From NCBI GenBank assembly GCA_022712915.1, contig JAFLJQ010000219.1, positions 1 through 45,809 on the forward strand: a stretch of DNA of 45,809 nt. The letters run 5' to 3'. This DNA comes from Gammaproteobacteria bacterium. GTDB taxonomy: Bacteria > Pseudomonadota > Gammaproteobacteria > UBA6429 > Thiohalophilaceae. Position numbers and translations under genes: made by a program. The number at the start of each line of letters is the position of its first letter. Position 1 is the first letter of the stretch. This document shows positions 1-6,320 of the stretch, piece after piece. The notes beneath the pieces were generated by a model that was given only the letters and a program-made list of their open reading frames with translations, was not told the DNA's origin and ran no database searches.

Positions 1-1
1 G

Positions 2-138
2 GATGCTGTAGAGAAATATATTCGTTTTTATAATTACAAGCGATTGCATTCTACCCTTGGATATTTAACACCTAACCAGAAAAAAATGGAATTGAAAAAT
101 GCGGCTTAAATTCTTTCCAATAAAACTTGACCACTACA
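2..138 (+). mobile_element. 3' end of IS3-family element (transposase C-terminus plus terminal repeat), cut by window edge
   Basis: Frame 2 reads the last 35 codons of an IS3-type OrfB transposase: YIRFYNYKRLHSTLGY, then LTPNQKK, stop at 107–109. The stretch YIxFYNxxRxHSxLGY is the conserved C-terminal signature of IS3-family DDE transposases. After the stop comes a terminal sequence ending CTTGACCACTACA at about 138, which abuts the attC site beginning at 139. An inverted, nearly identical copy (one base difference noted over about 135 bases) occurs at 45404–45541. The element's 5' part lies outside the window. The window may begin here because of the repeat. Confidence 0.85.
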
Positions 139-223
139 AACGTTTGAGTTAACTTGATCGCAAAAGTAGAGTGTAGCGAAGCGAAACGGCGCTTTTGTGG
201 GTCAAGTTGGACGATTTGTTATA
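139..223 (-). repeat. integron attC site a (after the membrane-protein cassette)
   Basis: Read on the minus strand it has the attC layout: an outer ATAACAAATCG box, inner paired arms (AACTTGA / TCAAGTT), a variable loop arm and a closing TTAACTCAAACG box. The termini match attC d (2514–2576) almost exactly. The final core, normally GTTAYRY, reads GTTTGTAG because IS sequence begins there, so the insertion seems to have landed at or in the recombination core. The stop codon of the neighbouring gene (219–221) lies inside the site, as is usual in cassettes. Confidence 0.75.
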
Positions 224-644
224 TGCTGACATTGCAGTAATCTTTAATAGATTTAGAAGACAGTACTTTCACCCAAATGATAGGGATAACAAAATCCCAA
301 ATAGGACGAAACATACCATAAGTTAAATATGGGTTGTCGTAGTTATCTCTGCCTATATGTGTGTAAACACTTATTGCACCAAAAACAATAGGTAGCATGA
401 AAAAATACATTATGCCTTTTCTTAATTTATCATTTGGCTTTATGAGTAGAAAAATACTAATAAAAAATAAATATAGATAGAAAAAAAGTCCAGTCCAGCC
501 AACATGCGGAACAATGGCTGCGCGGAAATCATCACTAGCTAGCTTGAGATAGTAAACAGCAATCAAGCTAACAGTGCCTGCGAAGACAATGAAAATAATT
601 AGCCCTTTGGGCACATTTCTTAAATTGTTTCTTAAATAGCTCAT
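219..644 (-). CDS. cassette-encoded hypothetical membrane protein
   Basis: 141 residues with about four hydrophobic segments (near residues 13–34, 47–68, 76–96 and 111–128) separated by short polar loops, so probably an inner-membrane protein. I do not recognise a family. It is the promoter-distal gene of the cassette array. The ATG at 644 follows the attC b core by about 15 bases with only a weak ribosome-binding site, and the TAA stop is inside attC a. The gene is AT-rich compared with the core genes further right, consistent with acquisition. Gene reality is supported mainly by its attC–ORF–attC packing. Confidence 0.7.
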   Translation of the reverse strand: MSYLRNNLRNVPKGLIIFIVFAGTVSLIAVYYLKLASDDFRAAIVPHVGWTGLFFYLYLFFISIFLLIKPNDKLRKGIMYFFMLPIVFGAISVYTHIGRDNYDNPYLTYGMFRPIWDFVIPIIWVKVLSSKSIKDYCNVSI

Positions 645-657
645 TTATTTACTTAAG

Positions 658-742
658 CATATAATGATTAGGGTAAGTGGCCGAGCGAATAGCGAGGCCC
701 AAGCCCGCGCTTTTTGCGGGCGAACTTGACCCGATTGTTATA
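658..742 (-). repeat. integron attC site b
   Basis: On the minus strand it runs from ATAACAATCGGGTCAAGTTCG through a GC-rich hairpin (GCCCGCAAAAAGCGCGGGC region) to CGGCCACTTACCCTAATCATTATATGC. The outer arms GGGTCAAGT and ACTTACCCT pair. The closing core is CATTATATGC instead of CGTTATRYGC, a slight degeneration. It lies exactly between the stop at 745 and the next cassette start at 644. Confidence 0.72.
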
Positions 743-744
743 CG

Positions 745-1224
745 TTACCCTCTTGGCACAATTCTTCGTAATCCACCCATTACATTCGCGTACGAATTTT
801 CAGGATGTGATGGTATTATATTTTCAACCAAAGCTACCATGGATGCACTGATTTTTACCTCCTCTTCATTGTTAAGACAATCTTCAATATAAGATAATGG
901 TAAAATCATTAGTGAACGATCCTTTGGAACAATTGCTAATGTTTTCCAGTCTTCAAGATCATGAAATGTTAATAGTCTCCACTCCCATTTATGTTTTTCA
1001 ACAATTACCGCTGCCCATGCTGCAGCTAAGGCAGGAATTAAATTATTTTCATCAACAAACATGCTAGGTGGTGTACCGTTTTGTTGCCACTGATATAAAA
1101 AATTATCAATCCAATCTAGTATATCGACATTTTCAGAATCAGATATCGGTGCAATTGAGCCGGTGGCAAACTTTACAAGCTGGTCAATTTCAATATCTTC
1201 TGCTGATGACTCAGATATATTCAC
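745..1224 (-). CDS. cassette-encoded DUF3806-like protein
   Basis: 159 residues, soluble and acidic, no signal peptide. The segment from about residue 66 to 135 (ALAAAWAAVIVEKHKWEWR, then ILPLSYIEDCLNNEEEVKI) resembles the DUF3806 pattern of a helix, a W-x-W strand and an L-P-L…I…EE motif. This is recognised by eye only and the function is unknown. The start is GTG at 1224, preceded by AAGGAGTGTAGGAA, a good ribosome-binding site just inside the cassette boundary. It could equally be a one-off cassette protein with no named family. Confidence 0.65.
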   Translation of the reverse strand: MNISESSAEDIEIDQLVKFATGSIAPISDSENVDILDWIDNFLYQWQQNGTPPSMFVDENNLIPALAAAWAAVIVEKHKWEWRLLTFHDLEDWKTLAIVPKDRSLMILPLSYIEDCLNNEEEVKISASMVALVENIIPSHPENSYANVMGGLRRIVPRG

Positions 1225-1242
1225 TTCCTACACTCCTTATAC

Positions 1243-1317
1243 GTATAACGTTAAAGCTGTACGGCGCAAACGAAGCGCAGCGTAGTTTGCGTCCGAACGA
1301 GCGGCTTGTTATATGCC
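1243..1317 (-). repeat. integron attC site c
   Basis: On the minus strand: ATATAACAAGCCGCTCGTTCG, a loop arm containing GCAAAC/GTTTGCG complementarity, then CGTACAGCTTTAACGTTATACG. The boxes AACAAGC and AACGTTATAC and the paired arms fit attC. Its arms differ from sites a and d, so the array mixes attC types. Confidence 0.75.
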
Positions 1318-1321
1318 TGTT

Positions 1322-2494
1322 TCATTCTGGCTGCAACTCCACATGTTGCCAATTCATATCACCGAGTTCTATTATCTTCAGAATGGCTCTTCGTGCTAGT
1401 TCTGCCACATCATCTAGCAGCTCAATGTTTTTCTTCGGCATTTTCCCGGTATGAACAGCTGTTGATGTTACATCGTAGACTTTTTTCACTTTGCTCACGA
1501 TATCTTTCCTTTCATCGAGATCTTTACTTAAAAACAAAGCAGCTCTTAGGGAAAGGGTGTATCTGAGCTGTTCCTTATTACCATCATCTAAGAATATTGA
1601 CTCAAGACATATTCTTAAATCTATCGCCCTATCTACCATTGAAGCACCTGAGCTATAACCATTTAATCTTTCAACTTGGCTAAGAACTTTTGTCATGCAT
1701 TTGTCTTCAAGTTCATTAAGCTTTTTAAGTACTTCATTGGCTCTGTCCATTTCAATATTTAATATTGGTGGAGCTAAAGGGGGCATCTTAAAAGAATGTA
1801 AAGACCATCCAGATATAGACTGGATAATAGGGATGTTGTCAGTTACAACGACACTAGTAGCTATTGACTGTATGCCATACCTAAGGGGTCTGGCCAAAAC
1901 TAGACACGCCTTCACCTCCTCTAAGGAACTGAATGGAACTTCAATTTTTGGTTGTTTTGTCTCTATATCAGTATTAGACCAGTGAAATTTCATATGCTGG
2001 AATGGTGAAACCAATATGCAATCCGTTTTTGGCAGTGGCAAAGCTTGCTCATATGAGTTCATCTGAACACTTTGGGCTAACCATTTATTATTTAGTGAGT
2101 AGGCATGTATTAACTTAACGCCGTTGTAGAATTCAAATTCATTATCAATATGTGTATTTGCGAGCAGCATAACTGCATATGCTTCATAATGGTCAGAATT
2201 AACATAATCAGTTATGTCTTTTACTGCCTGCTCACTTCCAGTAACAGAAGTTCTTTCTACTAGCCAATCAGCAAGGTTCAATAAATTAATACTGGTTCCG
2301 CCATTGCCTAATAATTGTAGGTGTTCGTTAAAATCTGAATAATCATTAACGGTTTTCAGGTATTCAATTAACGCTTCCCCTTCTTCTGATTTAGACCAGG
2401 AAGGACCATGAATGGCTTTTTCAATAGGCGAAAGGCTTAGTAAATTATCCGAGCTTAGTATTTTGTCAAGATGTTCGACTAGCTCATTAGTCAT
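1322..2494 (-). CDS. cassette-encoded protein with C-terminal Apea/HEPN-like domain
   Basis: 390 residues. The N-terminal 270 residues are unrecognised. The C-terminal part, about residues 285–375, has the Apea-type HEPN pattern: DRAIDLRICLESIFL, then YTLSLRAALFL, then VYDVTSTAVHTGK. HEPN domains are often RNases in toxin–antitoxin and anti-phage systems, using RxxxxH. Here the position normally held by Arg in YxxRSxxVHG is Thr (T-S-T-A-V-H), so catalysis by the standard motif looks lost or altered. ATG at 2494 has a GGAG site 8 bases upstream. A defence role is inference from domain and cassette context. Confidence 0.75.
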   Translation of the reverse strand: MTNELVEHLDKILSSDNLLSLSPIEKAIHGPSWSKSEEGEALIEYLKTVNDYSDFNEHLQLLGNGGTSINLLNLADWLVERTSVTGSEQAVKDITDYVNSDHYEAYAVMLLANTHIDNEFEFYNGVKLIHAYSLNNKWLAQSVQMNSYEQALPLPKTDCILVSPFQHMKFHWSNTDIETKQPKIEVPFSSLEEVKACLVLARPLRYGIQSIATSVVVTDNIPIIQSISGWSLHSFKMPPLAPPILNIEMDRANEVLKKLNELEDKCMTKVLSQVERLNGYSSGASMVDRAIDLRICLESIFLDDGNKEQLRYTLSLRAALFLSKDLDERKDIVSKVKKVYDVTSTAVHTGKMPKKNIELLDDVAELARRAILKIIELGDMNWQHVELQPE

Positions 2495-2513
2495 TCACGA
2501 AACTCCAATGGCA

Positions 2514-2576
2514 TATAACGTTTGAGTTAACCGGGAGGCGCGTTTTTTGCGCCGATCCGGTTTAACGATTTGTTAT
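2514..2576 (-). repeat. integron attC site d (compact)
   Basis: The clearest attC of the array, about 63 bases. On the minus strand: ATAACAAATCG, TTAAACCGGATCGGCGC, AAAAAAC, GCGCCTCCCGGTTAA, CTCAAACGTTATA. The arms TTAAACCGG/CCGGTTAA and GGCGC/GCGCC form an imperfect hairpin with unpaired bases, as needed for single-strand recombination. The stop of the upstream GNAT gene (2573–2575) lies inside the box. Confidence 0.88.
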
Positions 2577-3058
2577 GGCTTGTATACATAAAGCACCAAT
2601 GAATATTTGCCATTATCACTTTTGAACTTTTCACCAGCATCTACAAAGCCATATTTACCAAATAGATGATGCATGGCACCATTATTTTCTCTTGTTGTGG
2701 CAAAACAACTAGAGTTGCCGATAGCTGAAACTATAGATTGCATAATAATATTACCTACGCCTTTTCTTTGGGATAGTATCCAGCCAAGTTCAAAGATATG
2801 TTCGTTTGTAAGATTAGGAACACCAGATTTTTTAAAAACTTTGTTTTTGTAACTATCGTATGGTTGTTTTATCGCCCCTATACCAATGCATTCTTTATCT
2901 TTTACAAAAATTAGTTTTTCTGCTCGTCTGATACGATCATGCAACCCTTCGGCCACCACTTCACCACCTTTAAGCACTAATGCATAGAATTCAGAAAGCT
3001 CACTACTAGAACATTCTTCTGGTGTTTTTGTGATAATGTCCATTTTTTTAATTGCCAT
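2573..3058 (-). CDS. cassette-encoded GNAT-family N-acetyltransferase
   Basis: 161 residues matching the GNAT fold: the β4 strand and motif A read HIFELGWILSQRKGVGNIIM (acetyl-CoA pyrophosphate loop Q/R-x-x-G-x-G at about residues 97–102), followed by ATTRENNGAMHHLFGKYGF, the typical motif B ending. The substrate cannot be read from sequence; small-molecule or antibiotic acetylation and toxin-type acetylation are all possible. The first ATG (3058) lies inside the attC e core GTTATGGC, so the recombination junction itself supplies a start codon. The alternative is Met6 at 3043. The stop lies inside attC d. Confidence 0.85.
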   Translation of the reverse strand: MAIKKMDIITKTPEECSSSELSEFYALVLKGGEVVAEGLHDRIRRAEKLIFVKDKECIGIGAIKQPYDSYKNKVFKKSGVPNLTNEHIFELGWILSQRKGVGNIIMQSIVSAIGNSSCFATTRENNGAMHHLFGKYGFVDAGEKFKSDNGKYSLVLYVYKP

Positions 3059-3150
3059 AACGCCTTGCTCAGCAGCAGTTTAAAGTGGCACGTTTTTGCG
3101 CAAGCAAAACAAGTGACGCTTTAAACTGTCCGCTGGAGCTATTTGTTAGC
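3056..3150 (-). repeat. integron attC site e
   Basis: On the minus strand: GCTAACAAATAGCTCC, arm CAGTTTAAAGCG, loop arm with GCTTGCGC, arm CACTTTAAACTG, then GAGCAAGGCGTTATGGC. The CAGTTTAAAG/CTTTAAACTG arms pair perfectly. Core boxes GCTAAC and GTTATGGC mark the cassette ends. Confidence 0.85.
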
Positions 3151-3154
3151 ATTT

Positions 3155-3841
3155 TTAGTGCTCATTTGATCTTAGCCATTTAATATGCTTTGAGATACCA
3201 TCCAAATCTGGGTAGATTGTTCCTGGGTTTACTCCAAAACGATTTAAAGTTGTTTTTATATTTTTTCTTATGTCTTTATGGATCCTTATTTTCTTTATAT
3301 TGTCAGGCTCCCATGATTCATATGGGTCATTATGAACTGTAAATAAACCACCTTGAGATGTAATTCTTTTATCCCAATGCTTGGGAACATATCTTGTTAC
3401 TTTATTGATTTCATAAGGTTTTAACACTGCATCTAAATTAACTAGCGTTTGAGGTTCATAAATAAAAAGGACAGAGTATTCTGTTTCTTTTTCGTCTTCT
3501 TTCGTAAATGGTTCCTCAATGGCAAAATACATACCTACCAATGGATTCTTTGTCCAATCTAAAGCCCTTGTTGGTAACCCATGATGCTGGCCTATTGTTA
3601 ATAGCTCAATGTCACTATCTAAATAATCTTTTATAAAAGGATATGCCCTATGTTTAAAAACCTTAAGCAATCTTTTTTCATCTTCAATGGTTAGCTTACT
3701 ATCGTCTTTGTTCCGTATTCTTCCTACGGAAGGAACTAAATCCCATGTCGAATTTCTTGCACCGCGATAAATTTGGTTTTTTGAATTTTCTGTATGTTTG
3801 TTTAAAAAAACATAGAAATCATCAATTTTATTAATATCCAT
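3155..3841 (-). CDS. cassette-encoded FRG-domain protein
   Basis: 228 residues. It has the hallmarks of the FRG domain: IYRGARNSTWDLVPSVGR (residues 24–41), GQHHGLPTRALDWTKNP with LVGMYFAI following (84–108), and RITSQGGLFTVH (159–170). The domain is named for its F/Y-R-G motif; the biochemical activity is not well established, and similarity to ADP-ribosyltransferase-like folds has been suggested. It is the first gene of the array, next to the putative promoter and attI-like junction, so probably the best expressed cassette. ATG at 3841 has TAGGAA about 11 bases upstream. A role in defence or toxicity is inference. Confidence 0.85.
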   Translation of the reverse strand: MDINKIDDFYVFLNKHTENSKNQIYRGARNSTWDLVPSVGRIRNKDDSKLTIEDEKRLLKVFKHRAYPFIKDYLDSDIELLTIGQHHGLPTRALDWTKNPLVGMYFAIEEPFTKEDEKETEYSVLFIYEPQTLVNLDAVLKPYEINKVTRYVPKHWDKRITSQGGLFTVHNDPYESWEPDNIKKIRIHKDIRKNIKTTLNRFGVNPGTIYPDLDGISKHIKWLRSNEH

Positions 3842-3864
3842 TCGGAATGGTTCCTATGTTTTTT

Positions 3865-3872
3865 ATGCTAAC
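3865..3872 (-). other. leading-end cassette junction (attI-like or degraded attC core)
   Basis: On the minus strand the octamer GTTAGCAT lies 24 bases before the FRG start codon and matches the core at the other end of that cassette (GCTAAC). It therefore marks where the first cassette joins non-cassette DNA. No second paired arm is visible upstream as in a full attC, so this could be an attI site. No integrase gene follows it. Confidence 0.45.
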
Positions 3873-3882
3873 AGTTATATCG

Positions 3883-3962
3883 ACGAACGTTCGTAATTCG
3901 CTTTATCTACCGTATTAGACGAACGTTCGTATAATACCCGATTTAGCTGATAATACGAACGG
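3883..3962. promoter_or_regulatory. three ACGAACG operator-like sites at exact 36-bp spacing
   Basis: Perfect 12-bp palindromes ACGAACGTTCGT occur at 3883–3894 and 3919–3930, and a half-site ACGAACGG at 3955–3962. The starts are exactly 36 bases apart. The middle palindrome abuts the putative −10 and the half-site overlaps the putative −35 of the cassette promoter, a layout expected for repression. It is not the LexA boxes I know (GTTC-N7-GTTC or GAAC-N4-GTTC). The binding protein is unknown. Confidence 0.6.
3931..3959 (-). promoter_or_regulatory. putative cassette-array promoter
   Basis: On the minus strand TTCGTA (3954–3959), a 17-base spacer and TATTAT (3931–3936) form a plausible sigma-70 promoter. 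It points into the FRG gene and would serve as the array's Pc promoter. The −35 is weak, so expression could be low or activator-dependent. Confidence 0.4.
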
Positions 3963-4077
3963 AAAAACCCGTCACCCATCATACCCAAACCTAAAAACAC
4001 CTTATTTAACCGCCTATTACCGTTATTAAGCTGATTTTTGATATGACATATTTAAACTGTGAGTTTTAATAAAGCCG

Positions 4078-4320
4078 TTATTTTTCCAGGGTTTTTTTTT
4101 CATAGAGTCGATTAAATTTTTCCATGGTGATGCCTAGTGCTTTGCAGATGTCTTTGATTTCTACATAATCAAGTTTGCGTTCACCTGTTTCATATTTCGA
4201 AACATAGCTTTGGGGTTTGCTCAGTCTTTTGCTTAGTTTTACCTGGGTTAAACCCGTTTCATTTTTGCGCAGCTCTTTGAGTAAATCCCTTAGTTTTTCT
4301 CTGTCTCCTGAGTATGACAG
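4078..4320 (-). CDS. small XRE-family HTH regulator, start codon unresolved
   Basis: About 80 codons reading LRDLLKELRKNETGLTQ, VKLSKRLSKPQSYVSKYETG, ERKLDYVEIKDICKALGIT: a textbook HTH_3/XRE domain (helix 2 TQVKLSKRLS, recognition helix KPQSYVSKYE). It ends TAA at 4078–4080. Upstream in frame there is a TAG at 4324–4326 and no ATG, GTG or usable TTG after it. The only near-cognate start is CTG at 4318–4320. An ATG in another frame (about 4360) reads 22 codons through this region, so a frameshift or a lost start is possible. It probably represses itself and the divergent gene through the palindrome at 4329–4349. Confidence 0.65.
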   Translation of the reverse strand: MSYSGDREKLRDLLKELRKNETGLTQVKLSKRLSKPQSYVSKYETGERKLDYVEIKDICKALGITMEKFNRLYEKKTLEK

Positions 4321-4328
4321 CCGCTACA

Positions 4329-4349
4329 AATATCCCGAAATGGGATATT
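4329..4349. promoter_or_regulatory. perfect palindrome AATATCCC-N5-GGGATATT
   Basis: 8-bp perfect inverted repeats with a 5-base spacer lie in the divergent region between the XRE gene and the small gene at 4409. Size and symmetry suit an XRE dimer, and the sequence recalls HipB-type TATCC…GGATA operators. One site could control both genes. Confidence 0.6.
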
Positions 4350-4408
4350 AAGCCGCATAGGTTAGATTTGGTTATTTGTAATGACGGTTATTTTCAGGAG
4401 ATGGAGCA

Positions 4409-4711
4409 ATGCCTAATAAATCTAAAAAGTTAACGGGAAGTCCACTTGAGATGGATTTATTGCATTTTTATGATGCTTTTGCCGAGTTTCATGATCATTG
4501 TTGTTTTTTGTGTGATGCCTTTGCGTGTCTGGCGATGGAAGATGATGTGATGGATTCTGGTACGGCCATGGGGGGGAGCCGTTTTAGCCATGGGCTGAAA
4601 CTTAGAGTACAGGAACTCAAACAGGATTTGAAAAAAATCCATGAAAAGGCGCGTGCTCAAAAGAAAAGGGTAAACAAAACACAGAACCAAAAGCCGATGC
4701 TGAAAAAATGA
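4409..4711 (+). CDS. small Cys-rich hypothetical protein paired with XRE regulator
   Basis: 100 residues. The N-terminal half is acidic and aromatic with four Cys (FHDHCCFLCDAFACLA, residues 26–42, a possible metal or disulfide cluster). The C-terminal third is strongly basic (KLRVQELKQDLKKIHEKARA, then KKRVNK), predicted helical. The ATG at 4409 has CAGGAG 10 bases upstream. I do not recognise the family. Divergence from an XRE gene across a shared palindrome suggests a small regulator-controlled module (toxin–antitoxin-like or prophage-derived), but no toxin motif is visible. Confidence 0.65.
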   Translation: MPNKSKKLTGSPLEMDLLHFYDAFAEFHDHCCFLCDAFACLAMEDDVMDSGTAMGGSRFSHGLKLRVQELKQDLKKIHEKARAQKKRVNKTQNQKPMLKK

Positions 4712-4739
4712 ATCGTTAAGGACCTAAGTGGATCGGCTG

Positions 4740-4759
4740 CTTAAGCTGGGTGTCCGGTT
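4740..4759 (+). repeat. dispersed 20-bp repeat CTTAAGCTGGGTGTCCGGTT
   Basis: One of three copies: the others are at 6426–6445 (one mismatch) and, inverted, at 6321–6340. It may be the end of a small mobile element. No partner end is seen near this copy. Confidence 0.55.
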
Positions 4760-4823
4760 AAGCCATTTACTACGTGTAAACTGCGCGTTCTGCTCGTCAC
4801 ATCCCTATGGCGATCCCCTTCGG

Positions 4824-4864
4824 GGCCATGCTATCGCATGGCCAAAATCATTCCTGATGATTTT
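4824..4864. other. two adjacent perfect hairpins
   Basis: GGCCATG-N6-CATGGCC (4824–4843) is followed directly by AAAATCAT-N5-ATGATTTT (4844–4864). They sit in the 283-base gap between the small gene and the convergent DUF4325 gene. They could terminate transcription or be remnants of a palindromic element; neither ends in a long T tract. Confidence 0.5.
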
Positions 4865-4994
4865 GTCACTTGTTTTTGCCTTGCCATCATCGGCTTGATT
4901 GACTTTTTGAAATACCTTTAAGTGTGCGGCTTGATTCTTTAGATGCAAAAGAGTCATGGATTCAGGTTTTAAATTAATGCCCGGTTCGGTAGGG

Positions 4995-6026
4995 CTAACC
5001 CTTCGTTAATGCACGCAAAATCATTTGCTGTACTGCCTTGTTTGCTTTTAAATATACCAGATCCATATCAGGGTGCTGGTGTTTGAAAACACGAAATATT
5101 TCATCAGCAAAGGATTGTCCGATACTCTCAACTTCATCAAAGTCAAATATAACCGTTTTAAATTTTTCAACTCGGGCTAACAATCTTTTAGCTTGCGATC
5201 TTGAAACGAGTTTTTCTTCACCATATTGTGCTAAATGGACGGGTACAACGGTTTTAGTAAAACCATAATCATCACCCGAGGTAAAACTATCAAATATATC
5301 CTTGGATGTACGATTGGTATTATTGGCAATTTTCATTAACACACCGGTTCCAGACTGAAACCTTTGTTGTTCTAATATCCAGTCTTCAACATCATTAATC
5401 TTATGTGAAAAATAGACATTTCCTGAAAGGACGGCAAAGTCATCAAACATCCTCGAACTAAAAAATATACCTTCACCTGTATGGTTGTCTGGGTCGGTTG
5501 TTAGTTTACCTTTTGATAACTCAAGCACTGAATGGCGTTCATCTAGCAAGCCTAATTCACGTTGAATTTTTTTAAATATTCCTTCTCCGTCGTCGTATAC
5601 CACTATTTCTGTATTTGTTGCGGTCTTAGTCACTTGAACAAGTAATTGGTGACCTGAAGAGTGGTCGATTGCATTGTTAATTATTTCCGTAACGCCATAG
5701 TGCCAAATATCTATTATGTTTTCGGGCAAATCTTCAACAAACGCTGCAATGTCATTTCTCCATACCGTATCCTCAGTCAACTTGCCATCAAGGCTATAGA
5801 TATGTTCCCATTTAACTAACGGGTGCAGTAAGTAATGCCTGTTTTTAGTTGTTCCCCTTACTAATAGGGCATGTTGTTCAACCAATCTCTTTACATGTTT
5901 GTTAACCGCTTGCCTTGAGATGTCAAATGTACGGGAAGCCAGTGATACTACATCCCTTGGATGATGTTCCACATTGTCTAATATAAATTGGCGAATTTCT
6001 TCGCCTCTTTTACGAATTCCAACCAT
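4995..6026 (-). CDS. wHTH – GHKL ATPase – DUF4325 (STAS-like) protein
   Basis: 343 residues in three parts. Residues 1–65 are a winged helix (SLASRTFDISRQAVNKHVKR, wing GTTKNRHYLL). Residues 95–235 are a histidine-kinase-type ATPase with N box EIINNAIDHS (Asn118), G1 box YDDGEGI and G2 box HTGEGIFFSS; there is no HisKA or phosphoacceptor His. Residues 275–340 match DUF4325, a STAS-like domain (TVIFDFDEVESIGQSFADEI). The build recalls an anti-sigma-factor kinase fused to its STAS partner and a DNA-binding head, so an ATP-dependent regulator is likely. It is monocistronic, behind three iterons that could be its own operators. Target genes are unknown. Confidence 0.85.
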   Translation of the reverse strand: MVGIRKRGEEIRQFILDNVEHHPRDVVSLASRTFDISRQAVNKHVKRLVEQHALLVRGTTKNRHYLLHPLVKWEHIYSLDGKLTEDTVWRNDIAAFVEDLPENIIDIWHYGVTEIINNAIDHSSGHQLLVQVTKTATNTEIVVYDDGEGIFKKIQRELGLLDERHSVLELSKGKLTTDPDNHTGEGIFFSSRMFDDFAVLSGNVYFSHKINDVEDWILEQQRFQSGTGVLMKIANNTNRTSKDIFDSFTSGDDYGFTKTVVPVHLAQYGEEKLVSRSQAKRLLARVEKFKTVIFDFDEVESIGQSFADEIFRVFKHQHPDMDLVYLKANKAVQQMILRALTKG

Positions 6027-6048
6027 AATTCAATCACTTACCATAAAA

Positions 6049-6103
6049 TTATTGTTAACCTTATAGGTTTTTATTGTCAACCTTATCGAAGTTATTGTCA
6101 ACC
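6049..6103 (-). promoter_or_regulatory. three GGTTGACAATAA iterons upstream of the DUF4325 gene
   Basis: TTATTGTYAACC occurs on the plus strand at 6049–6060, 6071–6082 and 6092–6103, steps of 22 and 21 bases (two helical turns). On the minus strand the repeats contain TTGACA −35-like hexamers; one with a 17-base spacer to TAACAA makes a possible promoter. Same-face spacing next to a wHTH gene suggests autoregulation. Confidence 0.6.
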
Positions 6104-6320
6104 CTATGTAATAAACAGGATCTATTTTAAAAAACCTAAAAACAATTTATTTAACAGTCAAATACACTGATTTTGCTATGTAACAAATGACCCAGGTATT
6201 CACTTTATGAAAATAGACTAACGTATCGTTATTTAACAATTCTTATGAGTGAAATATCGGGGACAGTAGACCGATTAGCAGACGCTAGAAATATTTTGTC
6301 CTCAAGGTTTTGTTTGAGGT

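Noticed and set aside
677-892. Plus-strand reading frame of 71 codons
   Set aside because: It spans attC b and the antisense of the DUF3806-like gene, with no ribosome-binding site.
3883-3930. LexA (SOS) boxes controlling the integron
   Set aside because: GAACGTTC has no spacer, unlike GAAC-N4-GTTC or GTTC-N7-GTTC, and it does not match CTGT-N8-ACAG.
3883-3962. CRISPR-like repeat spacing (36 bp)
   Set aside because: Only 7–12 bases are shared between units and there are just three; the rest of each unit differs and no cas gene is near. Operator sites fit better.
3842-4994. Integron integrase gene beside the array
   Set aside because: No tyrosine-recombinase motifs in any frame; the space is filled by operators, an XRE gene and a small protein.
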